This document shows, in pieces, positions 8,450-18,379 of a stretch of 64,000 bases of DNA. The first letter of the stretch is position 1, and each line of letters begins with the position of its first letter. Below the pieces are notes generated by a model. The model was not told the DNA's origin and made no database searches. It worked only from the letters and a program-made list of their open reading frames with translations. The position numbers were made by a program, and so were the translations under genes. Source of the DNA: an uncultured Treponema sp. Its GTDB lineage: Bacteria > Spirochaetota > Spirochaetia > Treponematales > Treponemataceae. The DNA lies in NCBI GenBank assembly GCA_949299755.1, contig CASGBA010000009.1, positions 37,441 to 101,440 on the forward strand. Reading direction: 5' to 3'.

Positions 8450-9241
8450 ATGCGTGTGGTTATTAAAGAAAATTATTCGGCTTGTGCAATGTGGGCGGCG
8501 GAACTTATTGTCCGCAGGATAAATGAGTTCAATCCCACATCGTCCAAACCTTTTGTGTTGGGGCTTCCCACCGGTTCCACTCCGTTGGGCGTTTATAAGG
8601 AGCTTATCAACCTGTATAAAGGAGGCAAGGTTTCTTTCCGTGATGTGGTCACTTTCAACATGGATGAATATCTTTCCCTTGATTCCAAACATCCCCAAAG
8701 TTACCACCGGTTCATGTATGATAATCTTTTTTCCCATATTGATATCAAATCAGAGAACATCAACATCCTTGACGGCATGACAAAGGATCCCAAAGGGGAA
8801 TGCCGCCGGTATGAGGAGAAAATCGCCAGTTACGGGAAAATAAATTTGTTTTTGGGAGGTGTTGGAGCTGATGGTCACATTGCTTTCAATGAACCAGGTT
8901 CTTCCCTTTCTTCCAGAACCCGTGTGAAAACACTCACTCAGGATACAATAATACAAAATTCAAGGTTTTTCGGAGGAGATATTTCCCAAGTTCCCACACA
9001 GGCATTGACTGTGGGTGTCGGTACAATCACCGATTCCGAAGAAGTTATGATTCTTGCCACCGGCCATGCGAAGGCCAGGGCTTTGAAACATGCGATTGAA
9101 GGAAGCGTTAATCATATGTGGACAGTGAGTGTCCTCCAGCTTCACCCAAAAGCTATTATTGTATGTGATGAAGACGCGACGGAAGAGCTTCGGGTGGGTA
9201 CAGTACGTTATTTTAACGACATTGAGAATCAGACTAAATAA
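8450..9241 (+). CDS. nagB: Glucosamine-6-phosphate deaminase
   Basis: The 263-residue protein converts glucosamine 6-phosphate to fructose 6-phosphate and ammonia, feeding amino sugars into glycolysis. Family signatures are clear: [13 protein letters not shown] near residue 37, FNMDEYLSL with the catalytic Asp at about 72, and [16 protein letters not shown] with the active-site Asp/His/Glu near 140-148. Length fits the E. coli-type enzyme. The ATG at 8450 is preferred over one at 8444 because the AAGGAG site lies 6 nt before it. It precedes the sugar phosphorylase gene by 63 nt on the same strand, and both probably belong to one carbohydrate-use operon. Confidence 0.95.
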   Translation: MRVVIKENYSACAMWAAELIVRRINEFNPTSSKPFVLGLPTGSTPLGVYKELINLYKGGKVSFRDVVTFNMDEYLSLDSKHPQSYHRFMYDNLFSHIDIKSENINILDGMTKDPKGECRRYEEKIASYGKINLFLGGVGADGHIAFNEPGSSLSSRTRVKTLTQDTIIQNSRFFGGDISQVPTQALTVGVGTITDSEEVMILATGHAKARALKHAIEGSVNHMWTVSVLQLHPKAIIVCDEDATEELRVGTVRYFNDIENQTK

Positions 9242-9304
9242 AAAGAACAAATAACAAAAAGTATTATTTAAAAAAATTTATTTAAATATCCCACGGGAGG
9301 CATT

Positions 9305-11785
9305 ATGAAATTCGGTTATTTCGATGATTTAAACCGGGAATATGTTATTGAAACTCCACGGACTCCGTATCCTTGGATCAATTATCTCGGAAACTCAAAT
9401 TTCTTTTCGCTGATTTCAAATACTGCCGGCGGATATGCTTTCTATACAGATGCCAGGCTCAGGAGGCTTACACGATACAGGTATAACGATGTGCCTTTGG
9501 ATGGCAACGGCAGGTATTTTTACATAAAAGACGGTGAATGTATTTGGAATCCCGGCTGGAAACCCATGATGGTTGAATTGGACAAATATGAGTGCAGGCA
9601 TGGATTCGGGTACACGAAAATCTCATCGGAAAAAAACAGCCTTAAAGCTGAAGTCCTTTATATGGTACCAAACGGGGAAAATGCGGAAATCCAAATGATC
9701 TCGCTTTCCAATGTTTCTTCTTCCGGTAAAAAAATTTCCCTTGTTTCCTTTGTGGAGTGGTGTCTGTACAATGCCCAGGACGACTCCACGAATTTCCAGC
9801 GTAATTTTTCCACCGGGGAAGTTGAGGTTTGCGGAGGGGCGATTTATCACAAGACTGAATACCGCGAGCGGCGCAACCATTTTGCGTTTTATTCAGTGAA
9901 TGCCGAGCCGTCCGGCTTTGACACGGACAGGGAATCTTTCCTTGGATTGTACAACGGATATGATAAACCGGAGACGGTTGTCAACGGTAGAAGCAGGAAT
10001 TCAATCGCGGACGGATGGTCACCGGTGGCAAGCCACAGGCTGGAAATGTTTTTGAATCCGGGGGAAAGCAGGACTTTCATCTTCATTCTCGGTTATGTGG
10101 AAAACGAAGAGGCCCGCAAATGGACGGATAAACCGGAGCAAGGGCTTTTGCAGACAAACGGGAAAATGCGGATTATCAATAAAGAGAAGGCTGTCGCCAT
10201 TCAGAAAAAATTCGATTCACCGGAAAAGGTTATAAAGGCTTTCGATGAATTGAAAATTTTCTGGGATAAGCTTCTTTCAAATTTTGTTTTGAAAACCGAA
10301 GATGAAAAACTTAACCGCATGGCGGTGTGGAACCAATATCAATGTGTGGTGACTTATAATTTTGCCAGGTCAGCGTCATATTTTGAGAGCGGTATAGGAA
10401 GAGGAATCGGGTTCCGTGATACAAGCCAGGATATGCTGGGAGTTGTCCATCAGCTTTCCCGGGAAAGACTGCGTGCAAGGCTTTATGATGTGGCTGCCAC
10501 GCAGTTTGAAGATGGAAGCGCTTACCATCAGTTCCAGCCTTTAACCAAGCGGGGGAACGCCGATGTGGGTTCCAATTTCAATGACGATCCTTTGTGGCTT
10601 ATTCTTGGGGTCAGCGGTTACATAAAAGAAACCGGCGATACAGGATTCCTGAAGGAAATGGTTCCTTTTAATAACGATGAAAACAATTGCGTTACTTTGT
10701 TTGAACATTTGAAACGTTCTTTCCGGTATATAACTACCCATACAGGTCCCCACGGGCTGCCGCTCATAGGAAGGGCTGACTGGAACGACTGCCTCAACCT
10801 GAATTGTTTCAGTGCAGACCCCAACGATTCTTTCCAAACCTGCACAAACAACGACGGGAACCGGGCTGAATCTGTTATGGTGGCCCAGATGTTTGTTTTT
10901 GTTGCCCCTGATTATGCGGCGATGTGCCGTCTGGAAGGGAATGAGGCGGAAGCGGTTTTCGCTGAGCGGGAAGCTGAAAAAATGTCTTCGTTGATATGTA
11001 CCGCCGGATGGGACGGAGAGTGGTTTCTGCGGGCTTATGATGACTTTGGAAATAAGGTCGGTTCAAAAGAATGTGAGGACGGGAAAATATTCATAGAAAC
11101 CCAGGGTTTTGGTACGATGGCGCAAATTGGCGCGGATAAGGGTTTCCCCTCTAAAGCTTTGGACAGTGTTGAAAGGTATTTGGACTCAAAATACGGTATT
11201 GTGATTTTGGATCCTCCATATAAAGAATATCACATTGAGTTGGGGGAAGTGTCCTCGTATCCTCCCGGGTATAAGGAAAATGCGGGGATATTCTGCCATA
11301 ACAATCCTTGGGTTATCATTGGGGAAATCTGTACGGGAAGACCTGTCAAAGCATGGGAACACTACAAAAAAATTGCTCCGGCGTTTATTGAAGACATAAG
11401 TGAAATTCATAGAACAGAACCTTACGTATATGCCCAGATGATAGCGGGGAAGACAGCCTCCCGGCACGGGGAAGCGAAGAACAGTTGGCTGACCGGTACC
11501 GCTGCCTGGAATTTCGTTGCCCTTTCCCAGTATATATGCGGGATACGCGCAGAATACGACGGTTTGCGGATTGAGCCCCGGCTGCCTCCCCACGTAAAGA
11601 ATGCAGTGATTGAACGTGTATGGCGGGGCAGGCGTTATGTGGTTTCCGTTGTGAACAACAATCCGGAAGGGAGTGTAAGCCTTTCAGTTGAATCCCCCGG
11701 TGTCTGTGTGGAGGGAACCCTTGTCGTTCCCGGCAGGGACTGCCCTGTATCCGGGGACATCCGTGTTAAGGCGGTTGTGGGATAA
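9305..11785 (+). CDS. Cellobiose phosphorylase, GH94
   Basis: This 826-residue cytoplasmic enzyme should split cellobiose with phosphate into glucose 1-phosphate and glucose. The N-terminal beta-sandwich contains [20 protein letters not shown] and the phrase [18 protein letters not shown], very characteristic of clostridial and Cellulomonas cellobiose phosphorylases. The (alpha/alpha)6 barrel holds the general acid in [12 protein letters not shown] (Asp near 492). Length is normal for GH94. A CGGGAGG ribosome site lies before the ATG. Clustering with nagB could hint at chitobiose use, but the N-terminal sequence favours cellobiose. The reaction is inferred from family similarity known to me. 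Confidence 0.9.
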   Translation: MKFGYFDDLNREYVIETPRTPYPWINYLGNSNFFSLISNTAGGYAFYTDARLRRLTRYRYNDVPLDGNGRYFYIKDGECIWNPGWKPMMVELDKYECRHGFGYTKISSEKNSLKAEVLYMVPNGENAEIQMISLSNVSSSGKKISLVSFVEWCLYNAQDDSTNFQRNFSTGEVEVCGGAIYHKTEYRERRNHFAFYSVNAEPSGFDTDRESFLGLYNGYDKPETVVNGRSRNSIADGWSPVASHRLEMFLNPGESRTFIFILGYVENEEARKWTDKPEQGLLQTNGKMRIINKEKAVAIQKKFDSPEKVIKAFDELKIFWDKLLSNFVLKTEDEKLNRMAVWNQYQCVVTYNFARSASYFESGIGRGIGFRDTSQDMLGVVHQLSRERLRARLYDVAATQFEDGSAYHQFQPLTKRGNADVGSNFNDDPLWLILGVSGYIKETGDTGFLKEMVPFNNDENNCVTLFEHLKRSFRYITTHTGPHGLPLIGRADWNDCLNLNCFSADPNDSFQTCTNNDGNRAESVMVAQMFVFVAPDYAAMCRLEGNEAEAVFAEREAEKMSSLICTAGWDGEWFLRAYDDFGNKVGSKECEDGKIFIETQGFGTMAQIGADKGFPSKALDSVERYLDSKYGIVILDPPYKEYHIELGEVSSYPPGYKENAGIFCHNNPWVIIGEICTGRPVKAWEHYKKIAPAFIEDISEIHRTEPYVYAQMIAGKTASRHGEAKNSWLTGTAAWNFVALSQYICGIRAEYDGLRIEPRLPPHVKNAVIERVWRGRRYVVSVVNNNPEGSVSLSVESPGVCVEGTLVVPGRDCPVSGDIRVKAVVG

Positions 11786-11792
11786 TTTCCGC

Positions 11793-12122
11793 TCAGGGAA
11801 ACAGATACTGTACCAGGAACATATAGACGGCAGTCCCTCCCGCTATGGACAGGAGCATTTGCTTTTTCCACAAATGGAGCAGAACCACCGCTGCGATGGC
11901 TATAAGTTCCGGAAGTCCTCTGTTTCCCTGGAAAATGTTTATTCCTTTCAGGCAGTAAACAACAAGCATCCCGAAGACCGCCGCAGGAAGAACCCTTCCA
12001 AGATACCTGATGTATTTCGGGATTTGTTTTCCCGGCGGAAACAAAATGAATGGAAGGAAACGGGTTAACACAGTCCCGGTTATCACCATAAGGATTGTGA
12101 TAACCTGCTGGGTGAAGGTCAT
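11793..12122 (-). CDS. azlD: Branched-chain amino acid export subunit AzlD
   Basis: A 109-residue membrane protein with four hydrophobic segments; [20 protein letters not shown] is the typical AzlD phrase and [17 protein letters not shown] follows. It pairs with AzlC, whose gene ends 11 nt upstream on the same strand, to form a small branched-chain amino acid exporter. The ATG at 12122 is preceded by AAGGAG; longer upstream frames without a ribosome site are not used. It converges on the GH94 gene, only 7 nt apart. Confidence 0.85.
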   Translation of the reverse strand: MTFTQQVITILMVITGTVLTRFLPFILFPPGKQIPKYIRYLGRVLPAAVFGMLVVYCLKGINIFQGNRGLPELIAIAAVVLLHLWKKQMLLSIAGGTAVYMFLVQYLFP

Positions 12123-12133
12123 GGTATTTCTCC

Positions 12134-12859
12134 TTACAGAGTTGTGTACGGTTCCCGGTTTTTTTTCAAAAGAGACAGGGCTAAAAGAATCGCCGCCATG
12201 GAGGGAATGATGAATCTGTCGGGACCAAAAATAATCAGACATAACGATGAAAGACACAGCCCGGTGATATGGCTGGTATGAATCTTGTCCTTTTCCCACT
12301 GTTCCATGAAAATAACGACAAACATGGCTGTCATTACAAAATCAATTCCTTTAAGGCTAAATGGTATGAATCCTCCGAATATTCCGCCAAGGGTTGAGCC
12401 TGCGAACCAGTATAAATGATTCAGCAAAGTGACAAAAAACAAGAACAAACCTTTGTCTATGTCTCCGGGTATGTTCGCGGTGTAATTAATGGAAAAGCTT
12501 TCATCGCACATTCCAAAAATAAGATAGGTTTTTTTCCATCCAGTTCCGCTGTATTTATCCAGCATGGATATACCGTAGAACAAATGGCGGGCATTCAACA
12601 TCAGTGTCATTGCCAGAGCTTGTAACGGATTGAATGAGCCAAGAAGAAGATTGACAGCCACAAATTCCACTGAACCTGCGAAAATGGTAAGGCTCATTAT
12701 CATAGGATACCAAAAACTGAAACCGGACGCATTCATGTATATACCGTAAGTAAAACCGAGAAAACAAAAGCCTGTAAGTATGGGGATTGTATAAGGAAAT
12801 GCGGCTTTTAAAGCTTTTAAAAGCCGCCCGTCCTCCGGGAATGAAATATCTTGTTCCAT
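12134..12859 (-). CDS. azlC: Branched-chain amino acid export subunit AzlC
   Basis: A 241-residue polytopic membrane protein of the AzlC family. Family landmarks are [27 protein letters not shown] and [12 protein letters not shown]. With AzlD it likely exports branched-chain amino acids (inferred from the B. subtilis AzlCD/E. coli YgaZH family). The ATG at 12859 is chosen because a promoter -10 element sits 7 nt upstream and the preceding 12 codons of the longer frame overlap it. It diverges from the AI-2E-type permease gene. Confidence 0.88.
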   Translation of the reverse strand: MEQDISFPEDGRLLKALKAAFPYTIPILTGFCFLGFTYGIYMNASGFSFWYPMIMSLTIFAGSVEFVAVNLLLGSFNPLQALAMTLMLNARHLFYGISMLDKYSGTGWKKTYLIFGMCDESFSINYTANIPGDIDKGLFLFFVTLLNHLYWFAGSTLGGIFGGFIPFSLKGIDFVMTAMFVVIFMEQWEKDKIHTSHITGLCLSSLCLIIFGPDRFIIPSMAAILLALSLLKKNREPYTTL

Positions 12860-12866
12860 GAATCGT

Positions 12867-12895
12867 AGTATGGTGCATCGGAAAAATAATATCAA
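12867..12895 (-). promoter_or_regulatory. Leaderless promoter of azlC
   Basis: Minus strand TTGATA (12890-12895), 17-bp spacer, CATACT (12867-12872), then 7 nt to the ATG. There is no Shine-Dalgarno. Confidence 0.7.
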
Positions 12896-12954
12896 GAAGG
12901 ATGTTCCTTTGGAGAATATAACTGGGAGTGTGCGGTTGTCCTGTTTGTTTTGTG

Positions 12955-12983
12955 TTGCCTGCCGGGGAAAAATAAGTTACACT
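12955..12983 (+). promoter_or_regulatory. Leaderless promoter of the AI-2E family permease
   Basis: TTGCCT (12955-12960), 17-bp spacer, TACACT (12978-12983), then 6 nt to the ATG at 12990. It faces away from the azlC promoter. Confidence 0.7.
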
Positions 12984-12989
12984 GTAAAC

Positions 12990-14147
12990 ATGAACCAACG
13001 TATTCCAATTCAAGCTGTTTCTATTGTTGCCCTTCTTGCCCTGATGATTTTTTTTATGGGTCAGATTTTTTTACCCTATGCAAGTGTGATTTTATGGTCG
13101 GCTGTGTTTTATATTTTGCTCCGTCCTCTTTACAAAAAAATACTTAGGAAAATGGATTCTGGAAAAAAGTTTTATCAATTCAAAAGGCATTTTTTGGCGG
13201 GAGTATTTTCTGTCGGAACTGTTGTTCTTGTGGCTTTTTTATTCAGCTTCCTGCTTATTAATTTGGCGGGACAAATAAGCGCCTTCGTAAACGAACTTAT
13301 TGCCTTTACAAATTCGAATATTTATTTTTTCAGCGGAACGGAAGCGGGCCGGGAGATTTCGGATTTTGTAAGGGACTTTTCCATGGGCGTGTTGGATTTG
13401 TCTTCAATAGACATGAAGCACCAAATCGTTGTTCTATTGCGTCAATATGCGGATTCCATAATTTCTGTTTCCAGGGGAATTGTCCTTAACGTTTCATCTT
13501 TTTTGCTGTCTCTTTGTTTCATGTGTTTTTCCCTGTACTTTTTTTATGTGGACGGACCATATCTTGCCAATTTGCTTATAACGGCAATTCCGATTGACAA
13601 TAACCAAACCCGTCTTTTGATGAAAAAATTCCGGGATGTACTCGGTAATTTAGTACAAGGTTTTTTCCTGGTGGCTTTGTATCAATCGATTTCCGCTTTT
13701 GTTATTTTTTCTATTTTCCACATTAACGGTTCATTGCTTTTTGCGGTTATGGTTTTCTTTTGTTCTTTTATTCCAATGTTTGGCTGTGCCATTGTATGGT
13801 TTCCTTTGGGACTGATGCTTTTTCCGACCAAAGGGGCTGTAATCGCCATTGTGTTCATGATACTTTGCGCTGTGTTTGTCAGCTTCCTGGATAATTTTAT
13901 CCGACCGTTCCTCCTGAAGGAACGGATTAAAATTCATCCGCTTTTGATTTTCTTTTCAATTTTAGGAGGCATCAAGTTTTTCGGATTCAATGGTGTTATC
14001 CTCGGACCGATGACAGTTATTTTGTTTTTTACTGTTGTTGATATGGTTACTTCGGAATCCCAGGAAGGATCTGCCGGAGACAAGGAATCTTCCGGTGAAA
14101 CGGGGCAAGGAGTGAAAACGGACGAATCCGGAAAAAAACAGGACTGA
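12990..14147 (+). CDS. AI-2E family (PerM-like) membrane permease
   Basis: A 385-residue protein with about seven or eight membrane spans and a charged, disordered C-terminal tail of about 35 residues. The pattern (N-terminal pair of helices, a long amphipathic region, then [17 protein letters not shown] near the end) matches the AI-2E transporter/PerM family. Substrates of this family vary: quorum signal, sodium or antiporter roles, so no substrate is assigned. A longer frame begins at 12858, but the promoter ends just before 12990 and [16 protein letters not shown] is a natural start. It is followed 24 nt later by the sirtuin gene. Confidence 0.8.
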   Translation: MNQRIPIQAVSIVALLALMIFFMGQIFLPYASVILWSAVFYILLRPLYKKILRKMDSGKKFYQFKRHFLAGVFSVGTVVLVAFLFSFLLINLAGQISAFVNELIAFTNSNIYFFSGTEAGREISDFVRDFSMGVLDLSSIDMKHQIVVLLRQYADSIISVSRGIVLNVSSFLLSLCFMCFSLYFFYVDGPYLANLLITAIPIDNNQTRLLMKKFRDVLGNLVQGFFLVALYQSISAFVIFSIFHINGSLLFAVMVFFCSFIPMFGCAIVWFPLGLMLFPTKGAVIAIVFMILCAVFVSFLDNFIRPFLLKERIKIHPLLIFFSILGGIKFFGFNGVILGPMTVILFFTVVDMVTSESQEGSAGDKESSGETGQGVKTDESGKKQD

Positions 14148-14170
14148 TTACAGGAAGGAACGGGCTGGTT

Positions 14171-14923
14171 ATGAATTCAAATGATAAAATCAAAGAACTT
14201 GCGAAAATGCTTGAGGAATCAAAGCATTGTGTGGTTTTTTCCGGAGCCGGAGTAAGTACCTTGTCCGGGATAAGGGATTTCCGGGGAAAAAACGGCCTTT
14301 ACCGCCAGAGCGGAGCTGACACCGAGAAGATGTTTGACATCGACATATTTTTCAGGGATCCGTCGGTTTATTATTCTTTGGCGAAGGATTTTGTTTACAA
14401 TCTGGAAGAAAAACAGCCTTGCGTTGTCCATAATGTTCTTGCCCGGTTGGAAACCAGGGGTATTGTAAAGGCTGTTATAACCCAGAATATAGATTTGCTT
14501 CACCAGAAGGCTGGCTCGAAAAAAGTCATAGAGGTGCATGGTTCTCCTTCGATTCATTATTGCCCGAAATGCGGTTACAAAATGAATTTTGACGAAGCGG
14601 CAAAAATAGTGCGTTCCGGGAATCTTCCCCGGTGTCCGCACTGTACAACCGTACTTAAACCGCAGATAACCTTTTTTGGAGAAAGTCTTCCTGTGGATGC
14701 ATTGAGAGAAGCGGAAAAGGAAGCTTCTTCCGCGGATTTGCTTTTGGTTTTAGGTTCTTCACTTGTGGTTTATCCGGCCGCCGCCCTTCCCGATCTTACC
14801 GCCCGGGCGGGAGGACGTGTGGTGATTGTGAATGATCAACCCACAAGGATAGACTCTTATGCCTGTATGCGTTTTGACGATTTGGGTTATGTTTTTGACG
14901 CTCTGGAGGAAATATTCCCATAA
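14171..14923 (+). CDS. NAD-dependent protein deacylase, sirtuin
   Basis: A 250-residue Sir2 enzyme that removes acyl groups from lysines using NAD. All key elements are present: [15 protein letters not shown] for NAD binding at residues 26-40, [12 protein letters not shown], the catalytic histidine in EVHGS, two CxxC pairs for zinc (CPKCG and CPHC), and the C-terminal [10 protein letters not shown]. The protein is cytoplasmic. A purine-rich AGGAAGGAAC precedes the start with a rather long spacing. It probably shares a transcript with the upstream permease. Confidence 0.92.
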   Translation: MNSNDKIKELAKMLEESKHCVVFSGAGVSTLSGIRDFRGKNGLYRQSGADTEKMFDIDIFFRDPSVYYSLAKDFVYNLEEKQPCVVHNVLARLETRGIVKAVITQNIDLLHQKAGSKKVIEVHGSPSIHYCPKCGYKMNFDEAAKIVRSGNLPRCPHCTTVLKPQITFFGESLPVDALREAEKEASSADLLLVLGSSLVVYPAAALPDLTARAGGRVVIVNDQPTRIDSYACMRFDDLGYVFDALEEIFP

Positions 14924-14968
14924 TGTTTTCCTGCCCGTTGCGGTTGATACAGGTTGTCAAAGGTTTTT

Positions 14969-15871
14969 ATGATAAAAAAAATTGATATAGCTGTTTTGTT
15001 TTTCCTTCTTTGCTGTCTTATGGTGGGGTCCGGTTTTTTTGGTTCTCTGCTTCTGGATTATTTGAACCCCCTGTTGGCGCAGACATTGTTTACCATTATT
15101 ATAGGCTTGGTTCCCTTTTTATACAGTCTGATAAGACGGATTCCTTTTTCGGATTTCATTGCGCCTGGGGTTTTTTCCTGGAAGCTTTTTTTTGCTTCCA
15201 TCCTGACAATGTTCGGAACAATAATATGCTCTCTTTTTTTGGCCCTTGTTTCCGTCATGTTGTTCAGGAATATCGACGTCGGATCTTATTTCACATTGGA
15301 GGAAATAATCGGCGGAACCTCTCTTCCTTGTGTTTTGGTTGTGATTGCCGTGCTTCCGGCAATATGCGAGGAAATAGTTTTCCGTGGATTTATCCTGCGA
15401 GGCTTGAAAAACAACATCTCTTCCCGGAAATTGTCCCGGTCTGTCATCGCTGTCGGTCTTTGCGCTTTAATGTTTGCAGTGCTGCACATGGATCCAATAC
15501 GTTTCCTTTCAACCCTTCTTGCAGGAATTGTCCTTTCGTATGTAGGTTATATCACCGGTTCCCTTGTCATCCCGATGGTCATGCATTTTTTTAATAACGG
15601 TTTGGCGGCTGTATGCGTGTGGTATATGATTAAAATATCGGATTCTTGTCTTTATCAGGATCTCCAAGGGGATATGTCACCGATGATAGGCATAATGGAT
15701 TCCAGGCTTTTACCGGGCATTTTGTCCGTCCTCTGTGTTTTTTTAAGCAGCGGTTCCCTGTTTTTGTTTTCGGGTCTTTATCTGATAAAAAAAGAAATGG
15801 CCAAATGTAACAAACAGAAACAGGAATCCCTCTCCGAAGAAGTCTCAGTGGATGGGGGTGATGCCGGATAA
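14969..15871 (+). CDS. CPBP family intramembrane metalloprotease
   Basis: This 300-residue membrane protein has about eight hydrophobic segments and the CPBP/CAAX-protease signature: CEEIVFRGFI (motif 1, EExxxR), AVLHMD (motif 2) and a final HFFNNG (motif 3). These residues form the glutamate/histidine active site buried in the membrane. Bacterial members cleave membrane or bacteriocin-related peptides, so the substrate is unknown. The ATG at 14969 lies 5 nt after an AAAGG site; a TTG at 14954 is less likely. It ends in a convergent arrangement with the U32 peptidase gene. Confidence 0.85.
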   Translation: MIKKIDIAVLFFLLCCLMVGSGFFGSLLLDYLNPLLAQTLFTIIIGLVPFLYSLIRRIPFSDFIAPGVFSWKLFFASILTMFGTIICSLFLALVSVMLFRNIDVGSYFTLEEIIGGTSLPCVLVVIAVLPAICEEIVFRGFILRGLKNNISSRKLSRSVIAVGLCALMFAVLHMDPIRFLSTLLAGIVLSYVGYITGSLVIPMVMHFFNNGLAAVCVWYMIKISDSCLYQDLQGDMSPMIGIMDSRLLPGILSVLCVFLSSGSLFLFSGLYLIKKEMAKCNKQKQESLSEEVSVDGGDAG

Positions 15872-15872
15872 A

Positions 15873-15897
15873 GCAAGCCTGTTGAAAACAGACTTGC
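15873..15897. terminator. Hairpin between convergent genes, weak terminator
   Basis: GCAAGCCTGTT and AACAGACTTGC form an 11-bp stem with one mismatch and a 3-nt loop between two converging genes. Neither side has a long T tract, so termination is only suggested. Confidence 0.35.
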
Positions 15898-15906
15898 CAC
15901 TGACGT

Positions 15907-18273
15907 CTAGCGACGGGAGTCCCGGTTCTCTTTCCTTGAGTGCCTTGGATTCCTGTCCTGTCTGCCTTTTGTTTTTACGTTAGCGCCGGATTTCCGTCCG
16001 CGGATAGATGTATCAGGATTTCTTCCGCCGGATGTTTTTTTTCTTTCCGATTGAACAGCGCTAAGCTGTTTGAGCTCTTCTATTTTATCGGGATCGTAGA
16101 AGCCGTCTTTCCAGTTGAACCGGGAAATCTCCTGGAGGGGCAGCTCCTTGTGGAAGGAGTCCATAACCGCCCGGAATTCCTTCCGTGAAGAAAGGGCATT
16201 GGTGAAGTCAAACAAAAAGCGGGTAAAGCCGAGTCTGGTTAAAAGTGTCTTTTTGTCTGCAATGGAATAGGGCACCGCCGGAACAACAACGGAACCGGGA
16301 TTGGTGGAAACAGCCCGGAATACTTCCTCCCGTTTGTTGTAAAACCATGTGAAGTCATAATTTTCCGGTAAATCGAAACGCATTCTGAAAAGGGCAGGGT
16401 ATGCAAATACCGGTATAATGATACGTTTGCGTTCCGCCTTTGGGAAGGCCGCTTCCAGATTTTTGCGGGAATTTTCATAGGGGGATATAAAGGCGGTCAC
16501 CCCCTGCCTGGTAAGCCAGTCCGCAGCCCTGCTGTTAAAGGAATAAAGGTAGGGTCCTGCGGCTATGTTCAGGGTGTTTGTTTTTCCGGGAATGGCAGCG
16601 GTTTTTGAAGCTTGCATTATGGAACGCAATATCCCCAGATGGGCAATATTGTTGGCGATAAAATTGCTATAGCCTTCGTCCACAAGCTTTGAGATGGTTT
16701 TTTCTGTTTCCTCTTCCCTTTCCTGGGGGAGAAAGGGCGGCAGCGATATTATGCAGGTTTTTTTGGAGACCGGCAGGGCGGGTTTTTCTTCCTGATTGCC
16801 GGGTCCGGTTTTATTTTGAGATTTTACGCTTTTCAACAAAAGTTTCAAAGTGTTTTCATTCAAGTCGATTACGATACGTACCGGTTTGCATAAAAGAGAC
16901 TGGTAAAAGTCTTGCGGTGAATCCACCTGTACATATATTCCTTCCGGAAAAACTTCCGTCTTTTTTCCTTTTTTGGGAGAGGCACTTTGTTTTTGCTCCG
17001 GTGATTTGTCCGGACAATCCAATGGTGGCAGTTTCTCGTCGCCGGGTTGGCTCCTGTATTTTGACAGGCTGTTTGGAAGGACATGGGGATAATGCTTTGA
17101 CATGGTTTTTGTCTGGAGAAGATAAACCTTGTCCCCTGTTGAAAATCCTTCGGGAATGTCTATCCAGAGATGGGAGCCGTCTTTCACCGTGTTTTTTATT
17201 TTCCAGCTTTCCCGCATCTCATCGGTTTTCTTGTGGAGACGGATTGAGTCCCCTGCCTCGGGATCATAGCGGTTTCCACTGAGTGCCGCAAGTAAAAGCT
17301 TTTCGCCGTTTTTTCCTGTACCGCTTTTGGTTCGGGTTATTGAACCGAGGTAAATGCCTGTGCCTCCAGGTTGGTCGGGGTTGAGCACGTTTTCCGCTTT
17401 CCGGGAATCATACCAATAGCGTGTTTTTGCCCTGGCAAAATCGTTTGCCAGGATTCTTTTGGCGGTTTCTTCCGCGGTTTTCCTGTCTTTTTCCCAGTTA
17501 TCAATTATGTAGCGGTATGCTGATACAGCAGTGCCGACATATTCCGCGCTTTTCATCCTGCCTTCAATTTTGAATGAATGGACACCTGTCTGGATAAGAT
17601 CTGGAATTTTGTCCACGAGCTGTAAATCGTGGGGTGAGAAAAAATATCCTTGCCGGACACCGTTTCCACCTTCGGCTGAATAAAGGCGGCGGCAAGCCTG
17701 GGCGCACATACCCCGGTTGGCGGATTTTCCTCCGAGATAGCTTGAAAAAAGGCACAACCCGGATTCGCTTACGCACAAGGCGCCGTGGACAAAAACCTCA
17801 AGTTCGCATGAGGTTGCGGCTTTCACTGCTTTTATTTCTTCCAACCCCAACTCCCGTGAAAGGACCACCCTTGATACGCCGGACCGGCTGAGTACATTCA
17901 CCGCTTTTGCGGAGGAAACATTCATTTGGGTTGAGGCATGAATCCGCAGTGAGGGGAAACAGGTGTGCACCAGTGACACCACCCCGAAGTCCTGGACAAT
18001 GAGGGCGTCAGGGCCGATTTTGTTCAGGTAAGAGAGGAAGCGGTACATTCTTTCAAGCTCGCTTTCCTCGATTACGGTGTTGACGGTGACGAATATTTTT
18101 TTGTTGCGCTTGTGCAGGGCTTCCACGGCGGCTTCGAATTGCGCCCACGTGAAATTAGAGGATCTCATCCTTGCGTTAAAACTGCGCAAGCCGAGATATA
18201 CTGCGTCCGCCCCCTCGCCTACGGCTGCGTCCAGTGTTTCCGGGTTTCCTGCCGGTGCAAGTAATTCTGCCAT
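15907..18273 (-). CDS. U32 family peptidase / RlhA-like tRNA-rRNA modification protein
   Basis: The 788-residue protein opens with MAELLAPAGNPETLDAAVGE, the canonical U32 start, and carries the family pattern ending SGLCLFSSYLGGKSANRGMC around residues 178-200 with several cysteines that could bind an iron-sulfur cluster. Members such as RlhA, TrhP and UbiU act in RNA hydroxylation or quinone hydroxylation; collagenase activity is reported for others. The large C-terminal half resembles DUF3656-type regions, and the last 45 residues are very basic and disordered, likely nucleic-acid binding. I favour RNA modification. The start at 18273 comes from a promoter only 6 nt upstream; a GTG eight codons earlier lies inside it. 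Confidence 0.85.
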   Translation of the reverse strand: MAELLAPAGNPETLDAAVGEGADAVYLGLRSFNARMRSSNFTWAQFEAAVEALHKRNKKIFVTVNTVIEESELERMYRFLSYLNKIGPDALIVQDFGVVSLVHTCFPSLRIHASTQMNVSSAKAVNVLSRSGVSRVVLSRELGLEEIKAVKAATSCELEVFVHGALCVSESGLCLFSSYLGGKSANRGMCAQACRRLYSAEGGNGVRQGYFFSPHDLQLVDKIPDLIQTGVHSFKIEGRMKSAEYVGTAVSAYRYIIDNWEKDRKTAEETAKRILANDFARAKTRYWYDSRKAENVLNPDQPGGTGIYLGSITRTKSGTGKNGEKLLLAALSGNRYDPEAGDSIRLHKKTDEMRESWKIKNTVKDGSHLWIDIPEGFSTGDKVYLLQTKTMSKHYPHVLPNSLSKYRSQPGDEKLPPLDCPDKSPEQKQSASPKKGKKTEVFPEGIYVQVDSPQDFYQSLLCKPVRIVIDLNENTLKLLLKSVKSQNKTGPGNQEEKPALPVSKKTCIISLPPFLPQEREEETEKTISKLVDEGYSNFIANNIAHLGILRSIMQASKTAAIPGKTNTLNIAAGPYLYSFNSRAADWLTRQGVTAFISPYENSRKNLEAAFPKAERKRIIIPVFAYPALFRMRFDLPENYDFTWFYNKREEVFRAVSTNPGSVVVPAVPYSIADKKTLLTRLGFTRFLFDFTNALSSRKEFRAVMDSFHKELPLQEISRFNWKDGFYDPDKIEELKQLSAVQSERKKTSGGRNPDTSIRGRKSGANVKTKGRQDRNPRHSRKENRDSRR

Positions 18274-18279
18274 GGATAC

Positions 18280-18308
18280 AGCATACATGGTTTTCACGGT
18301 TTGTGCAA
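18280..18308 (-). promoter_or_regulatory. Leaderless promoter of the U32 gene
   Basis: Minus strand TTGCAC (18303-18308), 17-bp spacer, TATGCT (18280-18285), then 6 nt to the ATG at 18273. No Shine-Dalgarno precedes it. Confidence 0.7.
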
Positions 18309-18333
18309 AGCCCGGTTTCCGGCCGTTTCCTGA

Positions 18334-18374
18334 TTGCTGAAGGAAGGGGTTTTGTGGTATTGTGGGGGCGGAGG
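18334..18374 (+). promoter_or_regulatory. Promoter and ribosome site of the uracil permease gene
   Basis: TTGCTG (18334-18339), 18-bp spacer and TATTGT (18358-18363), followed by GGAGG at 18370-18374. This is a short leader that does retain a Shine-Dalgarno, in contrast with the divergent U32 gene. Confidence 0.5.
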
Positions 18375-18379
18375 ATTTT

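Noticed and set aside
9305..11785. Chitobiose phosphorylase, suggested by the neighbouring nagB
   Set aside because: The N-terminal region has the characteristic phrases of cellobiose phosphorylases as I remember them. The chitobiose alternative is weaker but was not tested by a tree.
15010..15594. 194-codon frame overlapping the CPBP protease
   Set aside because: Out of frame with a membrane protease whose motifs are intact; the product is Cys/His-rich and unlike a protein.
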